From the NCBI GenBank assembly GCA_934141145.1, contig CAKPCA010000011.1:1-40151 (forward strand): DNA of 40,151 nucleotides, given 5' to 3'. A program made the position numbers and the translations under genes. Shown one piece after another: positions 8,574 through 17,701 of the stretch (the stretch's first letter is position 1; the number at the start of each line of letters is the position of its first letter). Origin of the DNA: an uncultured Bacilli bacterium (GTDB taxonomy: Bacteria > Bacillota_I > Bacilli_A > RF39 > UBA660). A model generated the notes under the pieces. It saw nothing but the letters and a program-made list of their open reading frames with translations. It was not told where the DNA came from and made no database searches.

Positions 8574-9567
8574 AGTTAGTATAATTGTACCAGTATATAA
8601 TACTTCTAAATACTTAAATAAATGTATTGACTCTATAATAAAACAAACTTATAAAAATATAGAAATAGTTTTAATAAATGATGGATCAACAGATAATTCT
8701 TTAGAAATATTAAAGTACTATGAAAATATGGATAAAAGAATAATTGTAATTGATAAAAGAAATACAGGAGTATCAGATACTAGGAATATTGGAATAAGTG
8801 CATCAACTGGTGAGTATATAATGTTTATTGATTCTGATGATTTTATAGATGAAAATACTATAGAAATAATGTTAAAATGTATTATCAAAAAAGATGTAGA
8901 TATAGTAAGATGTAATTGTTACAAATACTTAAAGAATGGAAAAAAAGTAATAGATAATTTATATGAACTTAGTAATAAAAAAATAGAAAAAGAAAGCTAT
9001 ATAACATTATATAATCACTTTTTAACCAGAGAGAAGCAAATAAATTGTTATACACCGTTATTATTAATAAAAAGAACTGTATGTCCTAATTTTAATGTAG
9101 AACTTAAATATATGGAAGATTCTATGTTCTATACAGAATTACTAAGTAATTCAAACAGTATATATTTCTTAGATATGCCATTATATCATTATAGATATAA
9201 TGAAAGTAGCGCAACTAAATCTATTCAAAATGCAAAATCAAATATTTATTATATATATGATTCTTTTATCAGTATTGTATTTTATTTAAGAAGTAAAAAT
9301 ATTATTACAGAAGAATTATACAAAAAAATATGTTCCAATATATTCGAACTTATAATTGGTAAATTTATGATAATTGTAAAAGATAATTATCGTAAATCAA
9401 AAAGTGAAATAAAAAAGATATATAAAGATATTGATTTATCAAAGCTTGCGACAGATGCATATTTATATTCAAATAAATTAAAAAAAATAGAAATATATTT
9501 ATTAAATAATAATAAAATAAATATTTTATGTTTTATGTTAAAAATAATAAATTTAATAAAAAGGTAG
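8566..9567 (+). CDS. Family 2 glycosyltransferase
   Basis: A 333-residue enzyme with the classic GT2 start VSIIVPVYNTSKYLNKCIDSIIKQTYKNIEIVLINDGSTDNS, then FIDSDDFID as the DxD metal site and YMEDSMFYTELLS. It is closest in style to WcaA/EpsJ-type transferases. AGGTGAT four bases before the ATG at 8566 decides the start, which overlaps wzy; an in-frame GTG three codons earlier lies inside that ribosome site. The C-terminal half is helical and lysine-rich. Specificity is unknown. Confidence 0.9.
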   Translation: MNKVSIIVPVYNTSKYLNKCIDSIIKQTYKNIEIVLINDGSTDNSLEILKYYENMDKRIIVIDKRNTGVSDTRNIGISASTGEYIMFIDSDDFIDENTIEIMLKCIIKKDVDIVRCNCYKYLKNGKKVIDNLYELSNKKIEKESYITLYNHFLTREKQINCYTPLLLIKRTVCPNFNVELKYMEDSMFYTELLSNSNSIYFLDMPLYHYRYNESSATKSIQNAKSNIYYIYDSFISIVFYLRSKNIITEELYKKICSNIFELIIGKFMIIVKDNYRKSKSEIKKIYKDIDLSKLATDAYLYSNKLKKIEIYLLNNNKINILCFMLKIINLIKR

Positions 9568-9576
9568 GTGATAAGT

Positions 9577-11109
9577 ATGAAAACTAATAATTCTATAAAA
9601 AATTCAATAACTATATTTATAAGTAATGCTTTAGCACTTTTGATTGGTTTTATTTCACAAAAGATATTTATAAATATATTAGGACTTGAATACTTAGGAT
9701 TAAATGGTTTATTTACAAACATAATATCAATGCTTGGTATAGTAGAACTTGGTATTGGTAATGCTATTATATATAATCTATATAAACCTATAGTTCAAAA
9801 TGATAAAGAAACTATAAAGTCATTAATGAAATTCTATAGAAAAAGCTATATATTAGTCGCAATAATAGTATTATTAATTTCTTTATTACTAATACCATTT
9901 TTAGGATTTTTTGTAGATTTAAAATCAGTTACTATAGATATTAATATTACTTTTATTTATATGTTATTTATATTAGATATTGTTAGTTCATACTTATTTA
10001 GTTATAAAAGAAGCATATTATATGCGGATGAAAAAAATTATATTATAAACTATATTCACATAGGGTATTTACTTGTATTAAATATTACTCAATTATTAAT
10101 ACTATTTATAACAAAAAATTATTATTTATATCTAATTATAAAAATTATAGTTAGAATAATAGAAAATATAGTGATAACAAAAGTCGCAAATAAAAAATAT
10201 AGTTATCTTTTAGATAAGGATATAAGATCTTTAGATAAAGAAATATTAAATGATATTATAAAAAAAATTAAGGCATTATTTTTTCATAAAATTGGCAGCT
10301 TTATAGTACTTGGTACAGATAATATATTAATTTCTAAGTTTTTTGGATTAACAAGTGTAGGTCTTTATTCTAATTACTATTTAATAATTAATGCTATGCA
10401 AACTTTGTTTAGCCAGGTTATTAATGCATTAACGCCTAGTATAGGACACTTACTTGTAGAAGAAGATTATAATAAAAATTATGCGGTATTTAAGAAAATT
10501 AATTTTATTAATTTCTGGATAACAACATTTTCAAGTATATGTATTTTAAATTTAATAGATCCATTTATAACATTATGGATTGGTGAAAAATATTTACTTG
10601 TATTTGATGTACTTATAGTGCTTGTATTAAATTATTATCAAAGAATGATGAGATATAGTTATAGTGTATTTAAAGAAGCCGCAGGTATATATTATGAAGA
10701 TAGATTTGTACCTTTAATAGAATCTGTACTTAATATAATATTTAGTATAATTTTATTAAAAATATTTGGTCTTAAAGGTGTATTTATAGGTACACTAGTA
10801 AGTTCACTTGCATTATGGGGATTTAGTTATCCTAAATATGTATATAAGAAGTTATTTAATCAAAATATGAAAAGTTATATATTTGAAAACATTAAATATC
10901 TAATAATATTTATATTACTTGTAATATTATCCATTATAAAAGTATTTATATTTAAATTTGATAGCGTATTTGTTACATTATTTGTAAACTTAATAATTAG
11001 TATAATAATACCAAACTTAATAATTATATTAATATTTCATAAAAATGAAGAATTTAAATATTTTATTAAGTTGATTTGTAAGAAACTAGGTGTTAAAAAT
11101 GAAAAATAA
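9577..11109 (+). CDS. Wzx-like polysaccharide flippase
   Basis: A membrane protein of about 510 residues with roughly 12-14 segments, of the MOP/polysaccharide transporter type, expected to flip the lipid-linked repeat unit across the membrane. Typical features are NSITIFISNALALLIGFISQKIFINILGLEYLGLNGLFTNI near the N-terminus and the later DNILISKFFGLTSVGLYSNYYLI. AGGTGAT before the ATG at 9577 sets the start. The 3' end overlaps the LCP gene by 11 bases. Pairing with the Wzy gene argues for a Wzx/Wzy-dependent pathway. Confidence 0.9.
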   Translation: MKTNNSIKNSITIFISNALALLIGFISQKIFINILGLEYLGLNGLFTNIISMLGIVELGIGNAIIYNLYKPIVQNDKETIKSLMKFYRKSYILVAIIVLLISLLLIPFLGFFVDLKSVTIDINITFIYMLFILDIVSSYLFSYKRSILYADEKNYIINYIHIGYLLVLNITQLLILFITKNYYLYLIIKIIVRIIENIVITKVANKKYSYLLDKDIRSLDKEILNDIIKKIKALFFHKIGSFIVLGTDNILISKFFGLTSVGLYSNYYLIINAMQTLFSQVINALTPSIGHLLVEEDYNKNYAVFKKINFINFWITTFSSICILNLIDPFITLWIGEKYLLVFDVLIVLVLNYYQRMMRYSYSVFKEAAGIYYEDRFVPLIESVLNIIFSIILLKIFGLKGVFIGTLVSSLALWGFSYPKYVYKKLFNQNMKSYIFENIKYLIIFILLVILSIIKVFIFKFDSVFVTLFVNLIISIIIPNLIIILIFHKNEEFKYFIKLICKKLGVKNEK

Positions 11110-12187
11110 GTTTGGAAAATTAATATCTGGTATATTATTATTTATTTCAAGTTTATTACTTATTATAGTTTTAAATAAGGCAAATATATTATATAAAGAT
11201 ATGTTTATAGCATGCTTTGTACTAGTTACTATAATAGATGTATTATTAATAATTTTTACTATTAAATTTAATAAGATATTAAATTATATTGTTGATATAA
11301 TCATTTCATTAATTATGTTAACATTAGTTATATATATTAATAATACAATAAATTTCATAAAGAATATGAATAATAATATAAAACAAGAAAATAAGATAGA
11401 AGAAAATATTGATATAAAAAAACCATTTATAATATATATAAGTGGTATTGATACAAGTGGTGAAATAAATAATGTATCTAGAAGTGATGTTAATATAATT
11501 GCAATTGTAAATTTAGAAAAAAAGAAAATATTACTTTTAAATACACCTAGAGATTATTATGTAAAACTACATAATACTACTGGTATAAAGGATAAACTTA
11601 CTCATGCTGGAATGTATGGTATTGATATGAGTAAAAGTACACTTGAAGATTTATATAACATAAAAATAGATTATTATATCAGACTTAATTTTACATCATT
11701 TATAAAGGTAATAGATGAAATAGGAGATATCGAAGTATATTCAGATACAACATTTAAAACCAGTAATAAACCATATTGTAATATCAAAAAAGGTATGAAT
11801 ACACTAAACAGTGCTTGTGCTCTTGCTTATTCAAGAGAAAGATATGCATATAAAACTGGTGATTATCATAGAGGAGAAAATCAACAAGAAGTAATAAAAG
11901 GTATAGTAAATAAAATCACAAAACCTGAGTCATTACTTAAATATAATAAAATACTTTCTAAATTAGATGGTACACTAGAAACTAATATGAACTATGAAAC
12001 AATTACAGAATTAATAAAATATGAATTAAAAAATACAGAATCATTTGAAATTGAAAGTGATTCAGTTGCGGGAAGTGCATCAATGGAATACACATATAGT
12101 ATAAAAAATAAAAAATTATATGTTACTATTCCTAATGAAGAAAGTGTAAAAAGAGCTAGTGAAAAAGTATATGAATATTTGAAGTAG
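11099..12187 (+). CDS. LytR-CpsA-Psr (LCP) family ligase
   Basis: LCP proteins transfer undecaprenyl-linked polymers such as teichoic acids or capsule onto peptidoglycan. About three N-terminal membrane segments lie within residues 1-90, followed by an extracellular LCP domain that begins FIIYISGIDTSGEINNVSRSDVNIIAIVNLEKKKILLLNTPRDYYV. Conserved arginines and aspartates include SRSD, TPRDYYV, and RERY-x-x-K-x-GD-x-x-R. ATG at 11099 is preceded by AGGTG. It follows the flippase and precedes the chain-length kinase, so it is the likely attachment step of this locus. Confidence 0.92.
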   Translation: MKNKFGKLISGILLFISSLLLIIVLNKANILYKDMFIACFVLVTIIDVLLIIFTIKFNKILNYIVDIIISLIMLTLVIYINNTINFIKNMNNNIKQENKIEENIDIKKPFIIYISGIDTSGEINNVSRSDVNIIAIVNLEKKKILLLNTPRDYYVKLHNTTGIKDKLTHAGMYGIDMSKSTLEDLYNIKIDYYIRLNFTSFIKVIDEIGDIEVYSDTTFKTSNKPYCNIKKGMNTLNSACALAYSRERYAYKTGDYHRGENQQEVIKGIVNKITKPESLLKYNKILSKLDGTLETNMNYETITELIKYELKNTESFEIESDSVAGSASMEYTYSIKNKKLYVTIPNEESVKRASEKVYEYLK

Positions 12188-12190
12188 CTA

Positions 12191-12228
12191 AAAAATTTGC
12201 AAAAATAAATAAAATGTGTTAGTATATA
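12191..12228 (+). promoter_or_regulatory. Internal promoter before the Wzz/BY-kinase gene
   Basis: AAAAATTTGCA (12191-12201), 13 bases, then TGTGTTAGTATATA (12215-12228). Elements and spacing match the locus promoter at 4569-4606. A GGGG ribosome site follows before the ATG at 12254. Confidence 0.6.
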
Positions 12229-12253
12229 TGCTAATAAAAAAGGGGAGTTTATT

Positions 12254-13636
12254 ATGGAAGAAGTAAATATAAAAGAATTTTTTAAATATGTAAGAAAATA
12301 CGTGCTAGTTATTGCATTAGTCGCAATTACATTTTGTTCATTTGCACTAATATATTCAGTATATATAAAGAAAGATATGTATGAATCAAATACTACACTT
12401 GTTCTTACAAAATCTACTAGTACAGTAGATCAAGCATCAGGGACTATAACTCAAAATGATATATTATTAAATCAAAAATTAGTCTCAACTTATAGTGAAC
12501 TTATAAAAAGTAAGTTAGTTTTAAATCAAGTTATTGAAAAATTAGACCTTGATTATAAAATTAATGAGCTTGCAAAATTAATAAGTGTAGACTCTATAGA
12601 AAATACAGAAATACTTAAAATAACAGTTAAGAATGAAGATCCAAAGCTTGCTAAAGATATTGCAAACGAAACTGCTAAAATATTTAGTAAAGAAATAGTA
12701 GATATATATAATATAAATAATATAAGTATTATAGATAAGGCAGTATTATCAAAAAATATATCTAATAATACTACAATAAGAGATAGCATAATTGCATTAT
12801 TTGGTGGCATATTTATATCACTTATAATATTATTTATTAAATATTATTTTGATGATACTATAAAATTTGATGATGATTTAGAAGAAAAAATAAATATGCC
12901 AATACTTGGAAAAATAGGTATAGAAAAAGAAAATAAGAAAAATCCTAACAAAACAGAATTAATAGTTAACAAATATCCAAAATCAGTAGTAAGTGAAGGA
13001 ATAAAGTCTCTTAGAACAAATTTACAATTTTCATCTATTGATAAAAATGTAAAAAGTATATTAATAACTAGTTCTATTCCAGGTGAAGGTAAAAGCTTTA
13101 TAAGCGCTAACTTAGCAACTGCATTTGCACAAACTGGTAAGAATGTATTACTTGTAGATTGTGATATGAGAAAGGGTAGACAACATAAAATATTTAATGT
13201 ATCTAATGCTAGAGGTTATTCAAATCTTTTAATTGATGATTTTAAAAATAATTATTCATCATATGTCAAGAATACAGAAGTTAAAAATTTATATTTATTA
13301 ACTTGTGGTACAGTACCTCCAAATCCTAGTGAATTACTAAATTCTGATAGGAATAAAGAACTATTTAAATTTCTAACATCTAAATTTGATATTGTTATAT
13401 TTGATGGAGTACCATGTAATGGACTACCTGATTCTGCAATTATGTCGACACTTACTGATAAAACATTAATTGTAAGTGCTGAAAATGTAACACCAAAAGC
13501 ATTACTAGAAAACACTAAAAAAACTATATTAAATGTTGGCTCTAATGTAAGTGGTATTATTCTTAATAAAATTAATATGAAAAATAATAAATATTACGGA
13601 AAATATTATTCATATTATGGAGAAAATAAGCAATGA
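12254..13636 (+). CDS. Fused chain-length regulator and BY-family tyrosine kinase (CpsC-CpsD type)
   Basis: Controls polymer length and export by cycles of autophosphorylation. Residues 1-200 form a Wzz domain with two membrane segments (about 15-37 and 177-196). Residues 245-445 form the kinase: Walker A SSIPGEGKS (to 281), Walker A' LLVDCDMR (299-306) and Walker B IVIFDGVP. The C-terminal tyrosine cluster (YYGKYYSYYGENKQ) is the expected autophosphorylation site. In most Firmicutes these are two genes; here they are one 460-residue chain. The stop overlaps the phosphatase gene by 4 bases. Confidence 0.93.
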   Translation: MEEVNIKEFFKYVRKYVLVIALVAITFCSFALIYSVYIKKDMYESNTTLVLTKSTSTVDQASGTITQNDILLNQKLVSTYSELIKSKLVLNQVIEKLDLDYKINELAKLISVDSIENTEILKITVKNEDPKLAKDIANETAKIFSKEIVDIYNINNISIIDKAVLSKNISNNTTIRDSIIALFGGIFISLIILFIKYYFDDTIKFDDDLEEKINMPILGKIGIEKENKKNPNKTELIVNKYPKSVVSEGIKSLRTNLQFSSIDKNVKSILITSSIPGEGKSFISANLATAFAQTGKNVLLVDCDMRKGRQHKIFNVSNARGYSNLLIDDFKNNYSSYVKNTEVKNLYLLTCGTVPPNPSELLNSDRNKELFKFLTSKFDIVIFDGVPCNGLPDSAIMSTLTDKTLIVSAENVTPKALLENTKKTILNVGSNVSGIILNKINMKNNKYYGKYYSYYGENKQ

Positions 13637-14334
13637 TAGATATTCATTCACATCTTTTATATGGCGTTGATGATGGTGCTAAAGCTATAGATGAATCGGT
13701 AGATATAATTAGAAATTTATATAAAAATGGAGTAACAGATATAATTTTAACTCCACATTATATAGAATATAGTTCTTATAATAGTAATAAAAAATCTAAT
13801 TTAGAAAAATTAGATAGTTTAAAGCAAGAATTAAAAGAAAAAGGGATTAACGTTAATTTATATCTAGGTAATGAAATATATATAAATAATAATATTTTAT
13901 CTTTATTAAAAAAAGGAGAAATAAGTTCTTTAAATGATAGTAAATACTTACTTATTGAACTTCCAATGAGTGGTAAATATGATAATTACGTAGAAGTATT
14001 TAAAGAACTAATAGAAAATGGATACAAAGTAATACTTGCTCATCCAGAAAGATATAATACATTTAAAAAAGATATAAATTTAATTTATGAACTAAAAAAT
14101 ATAGGCGTTTTAATGCAGTGCAATATAGAAAGTATTTTGAAAACATATGGCAAAGATGCATATAAAACTATTAAAAAACTAGCAAAAAATAAATTAATTA
14201 ATTTTATTGCTAGTGATATACATCATAAAAAAGATTATGAATATATTAATAAAGCTAGAAATAAGTTTAAAAAATATTATAGTGATTCTGAAATTGATGA
14301 CTTACTTTCTAACAATCAAAAAGATATTTTATAA
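13633..14334 (+). CDS. cpsB: CpsB-type protein-tyrosine phosphatase (PHP family)
   Basis: A manganese-dependent phosphatase that dephosphorylates the BY-kinase tail. The 233 residues have the PHP metal motifs MIDIHSHLLYGVDDGAK at the start, TPHYIEY, AHPERY and ASDIHH near the end. It overlaps the kinase gene by ATGA, matching its role as the opposing enzyme. A terminator follows directly, so it closes the locus. Confidence 0.94.
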   Translation: MIDIHSHLLYGVDDGAKAIDESVDIIRNLYKNGVTDIILTPHYIEYSSYNSNKKSNLEKLDSLKQELKEKGINVNLYLGNEIYINNNILSLLKKGEISSLNDSKYLLIELPMSGKYDNYVEVFKELIENGYKVILAHPERYNTFKKDINLIYELKNIGVLMQCNIESILKTYGKDAYKTIKKLAKNKLINFIASDIHHKKDYEYINKARNKFKKYYSDSEIDDLLSNNQKDIL

Positions 14335-14344
14335 ATATCTTTTT
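14318..14344. terminator. Bidirectional terminator after cpsB
   Basis: 12-bp stem AAAAAGATATTT / AAATATCTTTTT around loop TAT. Its A- and T-runs let it end both the polysaccharide locus and the convergent small gene on the minus strand. Confidence 0.85.
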
Positions 14345-14573
14345 AAAATGGTCTTGGTCCATAATAGTTAGGATAATATGGTCCTGGTTGATAATAATAT
14401 ACAGGTGGTCTATTATTATATCCTCCATAGAAGAATGGTGATACAAGTCCACCAGTTATACCACCTAATATAAATGGTCCTAAAAATCCACCAGTGAATC
14501 TTTCATCATTATTTTGTATATTTCTATACTGCATATTATATGGGTAATTATAAGTAGTAAATTTTGAATTCAT
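14343..14573 (-). CDS. Small Gly/Tyr/Pro-rich protein
   Basis: A 76-residue low-complexity protein: an Asn/Tyr-rich start, a glycine-rich hydrophobic middle (FTGGFLGPFILGGITGGLVSPFFYGG) and a Tyr-Pro tail (YYYQPGPYYPNYYGPRPF). This composition resembles small spore-coat or surface-associated proteins of Firmicutes, but I cannot assign it to a family. An AAGGAG site precedes the ATG. It is convergent with cpsB and divergent from the next gene. Confidence 0.6.
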   Translation of the reverse strand: MNSKFTTYNYPYNMQYRNIQNNDERFTGGFLGPFILGGITGGLVSPFFYGGYNNRPPVYYYQPGPYYPNYYGPRPF

Positions 14574-14622
14574 TTTAATACTCCTTTCTTTTTTATTTTA
14601 TGTAAAAGTTTCAAAAATGATA

Positions 14623-14651
14623 TTGACATAACCATTAAAAATCTATATAAT
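14623..14651 (+). promoter_or_regulatory. Sigma-A-type promoter
   Basis: TTGACA (14623-14628), 17 bases, TATAAT (14646-14651). A consensus promoter for the gene starting at 14685. Confidence 0.85.
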
Positions 14652-14684
14652 CAATAATTGCTTGAAAGAAAAGAGGTAGTAAAA

Positions 14685-14993
14685 ATGCAAAAAGTATTAA
14701 ATCATTATATTAAATATCCAAAGGGAAGTGTAGTAAAAGATAATGGAATATATTATATTATTATTAAAAGTGTATACTTTGATGATGAAAAAATAGAATG
14801 TCTTCCACTTAAAATAAATGTAAATAGAAAAGAATCTACTATAATAAAAGAAAGAATAGTTTTAGAAAATAAAGATTATGATATTTTACCAATACACATT
14901 CATGAGGCAAAATTAAATTTAACTATTGAAGAACTTAAGACTCAAGAAAATTGTAAACCATATTTAAAAAGACTAAGTGTAATAGAGAAATAA
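14685..14993 (+). CDS. Hypothetical 102-residue protein
   Basis: A small soluble beta-rich protein (KGSVVKDNGIYYIIIKSVYFDDEKIECLPLKINV) that may form a small barrel, with no family that I recognise. AGAGGTAG precedes the ATG at 14685; an earlier in-frame TTG at 14658 would sit only 7 bases after the -10 element and is unlikely. It is transcribed alone from a consensus promoter and ended by its own terminator, so it is likely well expressed. Confidence 0.65.
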   Translation: MQKVLNHYIKYPKGSVVKDNGIYYIIIKSVYFDDEKIECLPLKINVNRKESTIIKERIVLENKDYDILPIHIHEAKLNLTIEELKTQENCKPYLKRLSVIEK

Positions 14994-15011
14994 ATAATTA
15001 TTTCTTTTTTT
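14987..15011 (+). terminator. Terminator
   Basis: Stem GAAATAA / TTATTTC with loop ATAA, followed by seven T. It overlaps the stop codon of the preceding gene. Confidence 0.7.
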
Positions 15012-15063
15012 GTTATATTTTTGTACAAGCATTAATATATTTTAACAAAGGAGAAATATATCG

Positions 15064-15696
15064 ATGAAAGAAATGTACAATAAATATAGAAAAGAAATAA
15101 GCAAAAAAAATAATTTTTTAGTATTAATTTTAGGAATATTTATATTAGGATTAATATTTGGAAGTATATATATAACAATACTTGGTAAGAGTGAAAAAGC
15201 TCTGATAATAAATAGTGTTGGAAATTATTTTAATGAAATAAAAGGTGTTAGTTTTGATAATGGTATAAATGTATTTAAAAATTCATTAATATCTAATCTT
15301 TTATATAACATATCTATGTGGCTTCTTGGTTTATCTGCGATTGGATTACCTGTTATAATAATAATGATTTTCTTTAAATCGTTTGTACTTAGTTTCTCAG
15401 TTAGCTCTATAATAGCTAAATATGGTTTTAAAGGCATTTTAGGGGCTTTATTATACATTTTTCCATCTCCGCTTATAACAGGTATATTTTCTATAATACT
15501 AGGCACATATAGCATGATAATATCTGTTAAACTTATAAGATCTGCATTTACTAAACAAACTATCAATTTTAAGTCATTTATGGGAAAATATTTTTTTATT
15601 TTACTTATATCAATATTAGTATCAGTACTATGTGCATTAATTGACGCTTTTGCGTCACCTTATATACTTAAATTATTTACTAATTTCATTAAATAA
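15064..15696 (+). CDS. spoIIM: Stage II sporulation protein M-like membrane protein
   Basis: A 210-residue integral membrane protein with about five segments (near 20-40, 85-105, 115-135, 140-160 and 175-200). The pattern NSLISNLLYNISMWLLGLSAIGLPVI plus a long GILGALLYIFPSPLITGIFSI stretch matches SpoIIM, which with SpoIID and SpoIIP drives membrane migration in engulfment. SpoIIM homologues also occur in lineages not known to sporulate, so presence does not prove sporulation. AAGGAG precedes the ATG. Confidence 0.85.
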   Translation: MKEMYNKYRKEISKKNNFLVLILGIFILGLIFGSIYITILGKSEKALIINSVGNYFNEIKGVSFDNGINVFKNSLISNLLYNISMWLLGLSAIGLPVIIIMIFFKSFVLSFSVSSIIAKYGFKGILGALLYIFPSPLITGIFSIILGTYSMIISVKLIRSAFTKQTINFKSFMGKYFFILLISILVSVLCALIDAFASPYILKLFTNFIK

Positions 15697-15730
15697 GGTA
15701 TAATAACCCTAGAATTTGTAGGTGATTATA

Positions 15731-16834
15731 TTGAAAAAAGTTATAGTTGGTGTAAGTGGTGGAGTAGATTCAGCAGTTAGTGCTTATTTACTAAAAAAAG
15801 AAGGATATTTAGTTGAAGGATTATTTATGAGAAACTGGGATAGTTCTATAAATAATGATATAAATGGTAATCCTACTTTAAATAATAATATATGTACGCA
15901 AGAACAAGATTATAATGATGCGCTTGCTGTATGTAATAAACTTGGAATAAAACTTCATAGAATAGATTTTGTTAAAGAATATTGGGATTATGTATTTACA
16001 TATTTTCTTGATGAACTTAAAAAAGGTAGAACACCAAATCCTGATATAATGTGTAACAAATATATTAAATTTGATATGTTTAAAAAAGAAGCAGAAAAAC
16101 TAGGCGCAGATTATATTGCAACAGGTCATTATGCAAGAATGAAAGATGGTAATTTACTTAGAGGACTAGATCAAAATAAAGATCAAACCTACTTTTTATC
16201 ACAAGTATCAAGAGAGCAGTTATCAAATGTATTATTCCCTGTTGGAGAATATGAGAAAAAAGATGTTAGAAAAATAGCAAAAGAAAATGATTTAGTGGTT
16301 GCGGATAAGAAGGATTCAACTGGAATATGTTTTATTGGAGAAAGAAATTTTAAAGAATTTTTAACTAATTACTTACCTAATCAAGAAGGAGATATTGTTG
16401 ATATTGATACAAATGAAGTACTTGGTAAACATATGGGTCTTATGTATTATACAATTGGTCAAAGAAGAGGTCTTGATATTGGTGGTAATGAAAAAAGACT
16501 ATATGTTGTTGGTAAAGATTTAGATAAAAATGTGTTATATGTTTCTTTAGGTGATGATACAAAATATTTATTAACTGATGAGGCAATAATAGAAGATGTT
16601 AATTTTATCAGTGAAAAAAGACCAAAAGAATGCACTGCTAAATTTAGATATAGACAAAGTGATATAGATGTTACTATTGAATATTTAGAAAATGGTAATT
16701 TAAGTGTTAAATATGATAATGTTAAATCTGTTACACCTGGACAAGCATGTGTACTTTATTTAGGTGAAGAGTGCTTAGGTGGCGGAATTATTAAAGAAGT
16801 TAGAAAAGATGGTAAAAAACTTTGGTATTTGTAA
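15731..16834 (+). CDS. mnmA: tRNA-specific 2-thiouridylase MnmA
   Basis: Puts sulfur on U34 of the Lys, Glu and Gln tRNAs using ATP and relayed persulfide. The PP-loop motif SGGVDSA starts near residue 8. The catalytic cysteines lie in PDIMCNKYIKF and DSTGICFIGER. The C-terminal beta domain is complete, and 367 residues is normal. The start is TTG at 15731, set by AGGTGAT four bases before it; the in-frame GTG upstream lies inside that ribosome site. A strong terminator follows. Confidence 0.96.
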   Translation: MKKVIVGVSGGVDSAVSAYLLKKEGYLVEGLFMRNWDSSINNDINGNPTLNNNICTQEQDYNDALAVCNKLGIKLHRIDFVKEYWDYVFTYFLDELKKGRTPNPDIMCNKYIKFDMFKKEAEKLGADYIATGHYARMKDGNLLRGLDQNKDQTYFLSQVSREQLSNVLFPVGEYEKKDVRKIAKENDLVVADKKDSTGICFIGERNFKEFLTNYLPNQEGDIVDIDTNEVLGKHMGLMYYTIGQRRGLDIGGNEKRLYVVGKDLDKNVLYVSLGDDTKYLLTDEAIIEDVNFISEKRPKECTAKFRYRQSDIDVTIEYLENGNLSVKYDNVKSVTPGQACVLYLGEECLGGGIIKEVRKDGKKLWYL

Positions 16835-16863
16835 AAAAATCTAGAAATAATTTCTAGATTTTT
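16835..16863. terminator. Bidirectional terminator
   Basis: 13-bp perfect stem AAAAATCTAGAAA / TTTCTAGATTTTT around loop TAA, between convergent mnmA and the deacetylase gene. It overlaps the deacetylase stop. Confidence 0.9.
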
Positions 16864-17579
16864 ATTATTACTTTTATGATAAATTTTAATAATGAATTAC
16901 TTTTATAAATTGGTATTCTTGTTATTTTATAGTCATTTTGATTTCTATTTGACCATTTACTAGGAGCATATAAGAATGCTAATTTATAATCATTATTTTT
17001 AAGTGCAGTTGCATAATTATCATTTGATATTCCAAAAGGGTAGGCATAGTATTCATAACTACTATTTGATTTAATATCACTATTATATATATCATAATTA
17101 TTTGATTCTGCTAGATCCATTATATGTAAATTGTATGAATGTGAAGCTACACTTACATTTTTATTATCGATAAGATTATTTAATTCGCTAGATTTTAAAT
17201 AATTTTCTTCATTTATTGCACTTCCAATAACAAATACTGTTGATTTAAAATTATATTTTTCAAGTATTGGCACTACGGTTTTATAGTAGCTTTCTTTTCC
17301 ATCATCGAATGTTAGTAAAATTTTTTTGCCCTTAATTTTTTTACCTTTTTTCCAAGCATAATATTCATCTAATGATAATGTTTTATAGTTGTTTTTATGC
17401 AAAAATTTCATTTGTTTATCAAATTCTTTTACATCAATATCAGTATCTGCTTTAGCATCTTCTACAACATCATGATATGCAAGTATTGGAATATTATTTT
17501 CAAAAATTATTTTATTATAAATAGTAGTCCCAACTAAAATAATAAATATTAGAACTAACAAAACTATTTTCTTTTTCAT
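16854..17579 (-). CDS. Polysaccharide deacetylase (NodB-like, CE4)
   Basis: Removes N-acetyl groups from a cell-wall or surface polysaccharide outside the cell. An N-terminal membrane anchor or signal (residues 4-22) is followed by YHDV, the NodB motif LTFDDG (metal Asp pair) and SHSYNLH (metal histidines). At 241 residues it is a compact single-domain form. TGAGGT before the ATG at 17579 decides the start. It reads against its neighbours and is divergent from the HTH gene. Confidence 0.9.
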   Translation of the reverse strand: MKKKIVLLVLIFIILVGTTIYNKIIFENNIPILAYHDVVEDAKADTDIDVKEFDKQMKFLHKNNYKTLSLDEYYAWKKGKKIKGKKILLTFDDGKESYYKTVVPILEKYNFKSTVFVIGSAINEENYLKSSELNNLIDNKNVSVASHSYNLHIMDLAESNNYDIYNSDIKSNSSYEYYAYPFGISNDNYATALKNNDYKLAFLYAPSKWSNRNQNDYKITRIPIYKSNSLLKFIIKVIIKI

Positions 17580-17649
17580 ATTTACAAACCTCAAGAGATA
17601 TTATATCATTTTTTTGCATATTGTAAATACAATTTTATTTTACTTTTAC

Positions 17650-17679
17650 TTGACAAATAATTGTAAAATAGAGTATCAT
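17650..17679 (+). promoter_or_regulatory. Promoter of the HTH gene
   Basis: TTGACA (17650-17655), 18 bases, TATCAT (17674-17679), about 20 bases before the ATG at 17702. Confidence 0.7.
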
Positions 17680-17701
17680 TAATAGTAGGAGATGATAGGT
17701 A

